From assembly GCA_032622095.1 (NCBI GenBank), contig CP136065.1, forward strand, positions 24,995,141-25,059,140: DNA of 64,000 bases, in the 5' to 3' direction. Positions 37,101-46,100 of the stretch are shown here, piece after piece. Position numbers and translations under genes: made by a program. Position 1 is the stretch's first letter, and each line of letters starts with the position of its first letter. The notes below the pieces were generated by a model. The model was not told the origin of the DNA and did not search any database. It saw only the letters and a list, made by a program, of their open reading frames with translations. The stretch comes from Siphonodentalium dalli (Eukaryota > Mollusca > Scaphopoda > Gadilida > Siphonodentaliidae).

Positions 37101-40100
37101 CCTCCATGGAAAGGTCGTAATCCTGAGAGAAATTCATAGATGATACATCCAAGTGCCCATAGATCCGAACTACAATACAATGGGAAAACAAATTAATTAT
37201 ATATGGAATAATAATCAACATATACTGTGATAATTTCTGCATTGTGGCAACATTATGACTCAACTATAAAGTCACAAAACAAATGAACTCATTAAATTTT
37301 ATGCATTGGCAACACATTCTCGAAGGCAACACAGATACATTTCAATGTTTAGTATTCACAAAACTTGCCACATCTGAACATGTATGAACAAGCATTCAGT
37401 AATTTTTTATATTATAAACTACATCATGTATATGAGACACCGTTAACAGTTTACAATGTATTATTATAGAAAATTTCAGATGTTGTTTTCTACACAAAAT
37501 TTTTGTACTTCTTGATGAGATATAGAGCAGACATAAAGAATACCTACATTTTTTTTTTTGGAAGCCACGAGTGAAAATTTTGTATTTCTTTCCAGACACG
37601 AATGAGATGTTTCAGGTATCAAAACAAAAAAATGTAGGTATTTTTTTTATTATGTGCGCCTTATTAATGCTCAAAGTTGCTAAATTAACTCTTTACTTAA
37701 TTAAATTATTAACTCTACTTAATTGAAGAAGCGTATCATAGACTTTTATGAAACATTGAAAGGTGTCTTCTTTTTTTTTATGAACAATTTTCTTGAAAAC
37801 TCTTGGGGAAACCCCAACTACATTTTTCTTTCTTTTTGCCTTACAGCAGACTTACCTAAAGTAAGCGTTTTTACTCGTGAGAATTTCTGGAGAAACATAT
37901 TGAGCCGTACCAACAAAGGAATGTCTTCTTGATTCTGCAACAAATATTTCATACATCGTAAACAATATCAAATGATTAATTTTATATAGAGCTAGCAGTG
38001 ACCTGTTCTCCTATCATATATGGACTTTATATGCCCTGGCAAGACTAACAGAAGTGATAGAAATGATCACCTTTAAAAAATTCTATGGAACCCTTGATAT
38101 TGCCCATCAATAAAGAGTATTTCAGATATGGTCAAAAATAAAGCACATTCATGTGAAAAAATTTAAATCAGGAATTCCCGAGCAGTCATCTATCCAAATT
38201 CTAACCTAATCTTGCGCTATTTACAACTTCACCAGTCATTGTGATTTGATGGATTATAGGTTACCATCCTGATAGATTAAAACAAACTTTTATAACCACC
38301 CGAGCAGTACATACCACCAGCGCTTGTGGGTTGATCTTCTTTGTCAAGGATTTTTGCAGAACCAAAATCTGTTATTTGAATGTGCATTTCATCGTTGAGT
38401 AGAATATTTTCTGGCTTAAGATCTCTGGAAGAAGAAGTTTTGTTAGGAGGAAGAATTTTGGCTTCTTTCATCCAAATAATTTTACTAAACAATATTTCAA
38501 ATTATCAGCACTTTGAAAAGATAAAAGCATATTTATCCCACAGAACAAAGAAATGTTTTAGAATCTGCAAACAGTGATCTTCTATACTAAAAAAATAATT
38601 GTTATTTGTAGAATACAAAATTACATGCTAATGTGGCCACGGTTCACACTGGTGCCAAATTTTCCTTTGTAAGATGGAAACAGATTCTCACATTCTCTTC
38701 TAGAAGGGTACATTGAGCATTCTTCATTTTTTTGGGGTGGTTAGTTAACATATGAAGATAACAAACAGAGAAAAAATCTTAAGGATTTCGGTTTATTCAT
38801 TTGTAGAAATTATCAGATATTATGTTCAAGAAATAAGCTGTTTTTTAACTTAATAGCTGAACATCCCAACAAATAAAAGGAATCAAGTTAACGCCTCGTA
38901 GTGAGTATCTAGTTACCAAGAGTTAACTATTCCAAGATGAATCAGACTGAAAGATACAAAATCTGTTCATACAACTCTTACAGATGTATAATTTGGTGGC
39001 AAATCATAAAACTCTTACGGATGTACAATTTGGTGGTGAATGATAAAACTCTTACCGATGTAAAATTTGGTGGCGAATCATAAAACTCTTACCGATGTAA
39101 AATTTGGAGGCAAATCATAAACTCTTACCGATGTATAATTTGGAGGCAAATCATAAACTCTTACCGATGTATAATTTTGTGTTTTTGTAGATGTTCCAGC
39201 GCCACAATCATTTCCGCTGCATAAAACTTTGTACAGTTGTCATCAAAACACCCTAGCTTCTGTAAGTAGTCACACAGCTCGCCTCTCTTTGCATATTCTA
39301 ACACAAAGTCTGCACAGTTAAGGTAATATAACTGAATCATCAGCTGTCAGTCCAGAAATACTGTAAAACAACTGGCTGTTGCTTATCCCTTTCAGTGCCA
39401 GGACCGATTTTTGTATCAACCCATATACCCTGTGCCAATGCATTCTCTTATATATGCGAGTCGACCATAGGTCGCCTCGCATATATAAGAGAATGCATTG
39501 CCCTAACAATTTTTCATCATTTGTTATAATTTTTTACAATTTTTTACAATTTTAATAATTTTTTCTTATATTCTTTAACAGACTTATTTTGTACTCAGCG
39601 CATCTATTTTGGTTCCCAAGAAACAGCAATGCAAAAATCCCGTCAAAATACAACCAGCAATTAACTTAACTGCAAAAAATGTCGCCAGAGTTTTGCTTTG
39701 GTTTCACAATGGGCGCCACAGGGTCGATTAAGGGGCACGTGATGTGACGTCATTGTGGTTAGGAATTTCTTACAACACCACTCAATTAATATGGAAGACA
39801 TGTAAACTGAAAAACATTTATATACCTGCGGCAAAAGTATTTTGGGATTTAATGTATAGTGATTGAAATCCCAATTTAAAGGACCACTTAATTTTCAAAC
39901 CCCCCAGATAATTTTATATAAAATATATGCTATATTATATACCATTTGAAAGAGGAAGCTCCAAAACATTGTATTGTCATCTTAATCGGGGTAATAAACT
40001 GTGAACATGTTGTTTTTGTTGAGCTATTATACTGACTTGGTGTTCTGTGCTCAATTTTCATTATTTTCAATGGAAGGAGAGTAACTCTATATCTTAAGAT

Positions 40101-43100
40101 TAGGCAGCATTTATTAGGTAGGATTTATGTAATCAATAGAGGTAGTGAATGGTGGATAAATGTTTATATGCAGACAAACAGAATATGTATGTTTAAGGAT
40201 ACATAGCCGATCTTCATCTTGGAATGTGCATGACATCTTGATGAAAAATGGGTGGTTTAGTCGTATAAACACTTCTTTCTCTCGCATTACATACTTTGTC
40301 TTCTTCTCTCGCATAATGTGCTTTTTCTCTAAGACTTTGACTGTTGAAATCCGAAAGAAATTAGTAGTATACAAATAGAGGCAAAAGTTATTTCACAGGA
40401 AACATTTTCTGAAAATGCATGGAGGATGATATATGGTCACTCTTCCTAGACATCACGTAGAACATTATTTTTATAAAATTTGATTATGCAACTAAAATTA
40501 TTAAAAAGAGATAGAACAGAAAAACAGGCACCGAAAAACTGAGGAATGTTCTAACCTGAGTAATGTTGTCCAATCTTCATGCACATAGTTAGGGTGTCAA
40601 CAATTTTTTTTAGAAATGAGAAACTCTGTAGTATTTGTTTATTGGTGTCTTATTTTTTTTTTTATCTATATAAGAAGTTCAGGGAAGAGAGACTGAATCT
40701 TCAGTTGAATTGTTATTATTTTCTTTGTCCACGAAATATACAGAAGGCATTCACAGTCGGTACAGGTAAAACAAACATACTATCTTTGTCAAACCATTAT
40801 TATGCACTAAGAGTAAATGAAAGTGGCAATGACACTGTAGCTCAACTTGGGAAGGAGTTAATTTTTTGCTGAGAAATTAATAGAATGATAAAGAAGAAGG
40901 AAAGTCAAAAGTTACAGTAAAGGGCTTGAATTGTGTAGATGAAATTATTTTCATAACAAACATTTCATAAAAAAATGTGGGCTGCAGGGTGTGCCGATGA
41001 ATTCAAATTTGAAATCCAAGATAGCAGCCATGTTTTATGACGAATTTCAGAAATAATTGATGGCTCCCATCTAGAGGTCACCCCGAAGATCCATATGAGG
41101 TTTGGTGATGATTGGATGAGGAATGTGGCCTGTAGGTTGTGTCGAAGGATTTAGTCATGCAAAGAGTAAAATCCAAGATGGCAGCTGTAGAGATGAGCAG
41201 ATTATCGGTACGGCTTATCGGATCGGGCAGATAACCATGATATCGGTTGGATATCGGTATCCAGATAAATATGCTGTTTCTATATATGTAGAATTTGTAG
41301 GTAACTTACACGACCAACGTTGCATAAAACATAACTCTAGTAGCCTACCAGCCACCAAATATAAGCACTCTTTGTTACAATAAATAACAATATTTTGTGT
41401 GTCATAATTATCAAAGTATATGGACTTAAATGTGGCTATTTGAGCCTACTTCAATGAAAATTAATCTCATCATTATGCATATGCATCAGACTATCACAAA
41501 GAACCCGACTGGTAAAAGCAGGTCACATGGTCACATCGCATCCACTTGATAAAAACTCAGTTGACCGTGACCTTTGATCAGTTTCATAACAATAAACACT
41601 CACAGATGGCTGACCTAGATACACAGTGTATCTGTGCTGTAAGATATTGCTACATTGTGATGTCAATGCCACACTGACTGTCACTGAGTAATATTCAGGC
41701 TGTGGCAGTCGGGTAGCACGTGGGCATTGGCAACTTCAAAGACACCGACAAAGCAAGCGTGTGTGAGACGTCTGTCTGTAGATAAGTGATTGTCACTCTT
41801 CGGATTGACATATGCGTGATCCAAGAACTGATTTCAGATTAATGGGATTTTCACTAAGACATGAATCCTTGTCAGCTTACTCGGCTATTTGATTCAACGT
41901 TCTAAGAATCTTCAAGCGGGAGTGAGTGACGTTTGTACTCAAGTAGGAACAGCCTGTTTATATTCACGAAAATATTTCTGCTTGTTTTGAATCAATGATT
42001 TATGTGTTATGCATGGAGCATCAAGTTTTGTTTTTGCTCCATATACAGGACTAGAACTGGGTATATCGGCATCGGATCGGTATCGGCCGATATATGGGAG
42101 AAAAATATCGGATATCGGCTTTTACCGATAACCTCAATACCCTCACATCTCTAGGCATCTGGCAGCCATGTTTTTCTACGATGTTTTTCTGCTATTTGCT
42201 ATTTGAAACAGCGGTGCTGAAGTCGCCTCACATTATTTTCTTGGTATTTAAACAGAAGGAAACATTAATTGTAGCACTTATCATAAATTTTCTTGTAAAT
42301 ACTTTAAAGAGTAAAATTTTGACACCTTCAGAAGCAGATATGATCTTTGTTAATTGTTAATTGATTGGCGCAATTTCAATAAATAACATTTACATAGCGA
42401 ATGCTCATTGATGTGTTGCAGGAAAGTACTAATAGAAGCAGTGGCATATAAGATCCTTTGCATTACTGGTCTGTCAGCAAACCTAAGGACAAACAATTTG
42501 ATTTCAACACCTGAGATGTGTTCATATGGATGGACAGACAGAAGGTGCTGTCGGCTACTATAAATACTGAGACCTCCTCCAGTGATGGTGGCTCAATAAG
42601 GTTCATTAACGTTAGCTAAAATGTGGGCATGGTAGTCATGATATCCAACTAACTGCACAGATAACACTCACTAGCATATTCATTTCCGGAGCTGATCTCT
42701 TTGGCTAAGTACACCTGAAAATTAACAATGAATAAATTTTAAGAACTAAAAAGTTCTTGTGGCTCAATAGTTTAGTTAAAGACACGGTTGGCCTTGGCGG
42801 TGGGTATCCTGTGAAAATATCTTCACCCGTCAAAAACCGCCACAAACAGAAAGAACATCAAAATGTAGATAGACTTTGTCCGTATACAAATAAGAAATAT
42901 CGTATAAACAGTATGTTATGGTCATTTGTTTGACCATTGTTATGTAAACAAAAGCATAAAAAGTTACTTTTCTGGTGTTTGTTTATATTATGATGGTAAA
43001 CATAAAGAGCGTTCTTTGTTGATGAATACCTGATATGGAACTAATAAAGAGCGTTTATGACATTAGTGTGTGATTAGCCAGTAGCATTGTGCTGTCTTCT

Positions 43101-46100
43101 GTAACACAATCAGGCTCTTGCTTAGGTAAAATATAGTAGGTCTTTATGACAACATGCTGTTTACGCGATGGTCATGGTATATATGAACGGAACTGTATGC
43201 GTTTTAATGTTTTTCTGTTTACGGTGTTTGGAACAAATATGAATATTTTCGACAATTAAGGCCGCACGTGCCTTTAAGCATGGTTTAAAAATTTCAATGG
43301 ATATGGTTAGTTTCAATGGACACAGTTAGTCCTCGAAATTGGCCAGGGCAATAAGCAATGCCATTGAAAATGCTGTGCAACATGTACAATCTAACATGCT
43401 ACAGCATTAAATTTGCTGTGGGACATTTTTCCTAATATCAAGGGCTACAGTTAATTTCTCAACTTGATATAGATGTACTTGAGAAGGAAGAACAGATAAA
43501 CATAATGTAGGTAATTAACCCTTTCCTGAAGGGAGCTGTGCTGGTGCAGCATTAAAGACCCTGTGCATTCTCTTATATATGCGAGTCGCCCATTGGGGGC
43601 CTCGCATAGTTAGAGAATGCACTGGCTTACAAGATCAGGGTAAATATTGTTAACCAATGCATTCTCTTATATATGCAAGGCACCCTATAGGCAACTCGTA
43701 TATATAAAAGAATGCATTGCCACAGGGTTGTTTCAAAAAATTGAGGAAGCTCCAGTTATCAAAGGGTTAAATGATTCACAAATAGCTTTAATGTTTCTTT
43801 TATGAATCCTGTTTTAAAATTTTCCTTGGATGTACAGTAATGCCCAAAGTAATTGACCACTTAACCACAGCAGAATTATGGGTAATTTTTCGGGATTTAG
43901 TCGGAAATATGGCTTGTTGCCATTCATCGGAAAGCTTTCCCCGAGAGCTTTCCGTTGAATGGCAACAAGCCATATTTCCGACTAAATCCTGAAAAGTTAC
44001 CCATAATTCTTCTGTGGTTAAGTGGTCAATTACTTTGGGCATTACTGTATGTCTATTCTTCATTTGTAGGGACAATCTAATATAAGCAGATGATATGCAA
44101 AGACACAATCTACGTGTATGGTGCAGTTTATTTGATGAACTTCTTACTGTACATATTGGAATATATTTACAAATGAATGAATGGGAATCAAGGACCATAA
44201 TTACCATCAGAAAAAATATAACTATCAAAAGGGTAACTCGGAAATAATCCTGACTACACCATCTTTCACCCTTTATACCGACTGCAGACAACAAACTTAA
44301 GGATTCTATGAGTTCTAATGAACCAGTTGGAAGAGTGCATTTATATTTTGATCTTCAGAAGCCTGAGTTTAGTGTGCCTGTCATTTGCAGAATGAGGTCC
44401 CCAGAGGGTGAATTTAGTGATGGGGTAGCATCACTAAATTCACCCTCTGGGGACCTCATTCTGCTTAGGCATCATCTCCTCTCAAAAGTTTCTTTATTAT
44501 CAAATTTCTATTAAAACGTTTTATCATAGATTCTATTTCTTTTTTAGTTTAGTTTCTCTATATTCCCAAATTGGCAGACAACACATTGCATAATCGAGGT
44601 TCCCAATGGGTGTACATCACAATATTCACCATTTGGTAACTTAAAGTCTGATTCTATGTCTCCCATAGCAGATGAGGCCATGCAGAGTGAGGTTCCCAGA
44701 GGGTGAATTTGGTGATGCTAGCCCGCTAGCTAGACTCAGGCTTTGATCTTCAGAAGATGATATATGCATCTGCTTCGTGGAATGTAAAATAAATTCTAAT
44801 TTTCAGTATCAAGTATCTGTATTAACCTATTACAACCACAACAGGTAGTGTAAAAAATTGCCTGCATTTGTTGTTTGTAATTTTACATTAAAAAAATAAC
44901 TGAGAAATGGCCCAAATCTGAAAAGATTTCCAATCACCACATAAGATCAAGAGGTATATTATTAGCCCTTTCATGACGGGAGCTGTGCTGGTGCAGCATT
45001 AAAGATCCTGTGCCAGTGCATTCTCTTAATTACCGGTATATATGAGAATACATGGCTTACAAGGTCAAGGTAAATATTGTTAGGCCAATAAATTATCTTA
45101 GGTCAAAATAAAAAAAGGTTTTGGTTCTCAGGCCCCGCCGCATTGAATAAAAAGGGCCGCATTTAGCCCTTTTTTATTGCAATGCCTGATGTTATGACAA
45201 AAAAACTTCCGAAGAAAAAAAATTGGAAAAAAAAAACAAATTTGATTTTATCAACATGTCCATAGCAGATATGTGTTGAATATTAGTGTGCATTGAGCTC
45301 TAACATCTAATGTGTTAAAAAGTGACTTGCAGGCTTACAACATGAAGTAGATGACCACAATTAAGAAAATGATTAGCTGATCCTCATGCTCTTCTTACAA
45401 TTAGTCATTGTGAACAACTTACACTAATTGTAACTTTATACAATTGAAAGGCACATGACTAAATTCAGGATCACATATTAGAATGGGGAGGTATCAGTTT
45501 TTAGACAACAATAACAGTAGTTAATGTCAGGGGCATTATATATTGTTAGTAATCCCAGTCATACACTGGTAGTACAATGTAATTTTTATATAAGACTAAA
45601 TGAGTTTATATGCATTACAGTTCCCTCTACCTTTCTGGTTATTACTAGACAGAGGAAGGTATCTTTGTCCGTGCTTACTATGCGCAGAAAAAAATAAAAA
45701 AAATAAAAATAAAACCCTCCCTCCCTCATTGATTTGAAAAAAAGAATTGCCCGAGAACCAAAACACTTTTTTTTTTTGGCCTTATATATGTGAGGCTCCC
45801 TATGGCAGACTTGCATATATAAGAGAATGCATTGGCACAGTGTTTTTGCAAAATTTCAGGAAGCTCCAGTCATGGAAGGGTTAAAGTACTTACTGTAGAA
45901 AAGGACCCCTCTCCAAGCATTTTTCCAAAGATGAAATCATTTGGCTTTTTCTTCGCTGGTGCTACCTTGCTCTCTGCATTAGGTTCACCGTTACTTGGTT
46001 CTTTTTGTAGGGAAGTGTTATCACTTTGTGGTCTCTCTCGTCTCGGTGATGCTGATTTGTTCCTTACAGATAGTGATTCATCTGACACAGACGATGGACG

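Noticed and set aside
40579-40872. 97-codon + strand frame
   Set aside because: It ends inside the 'tgacactgtagctcaactt' interspersed repeat and has no recognisable motif.
43800-44294. 164-codon - strand frame
   Set aside because: It runs through the perfect hairpin element at 43835-44047; the frame is open by chance.
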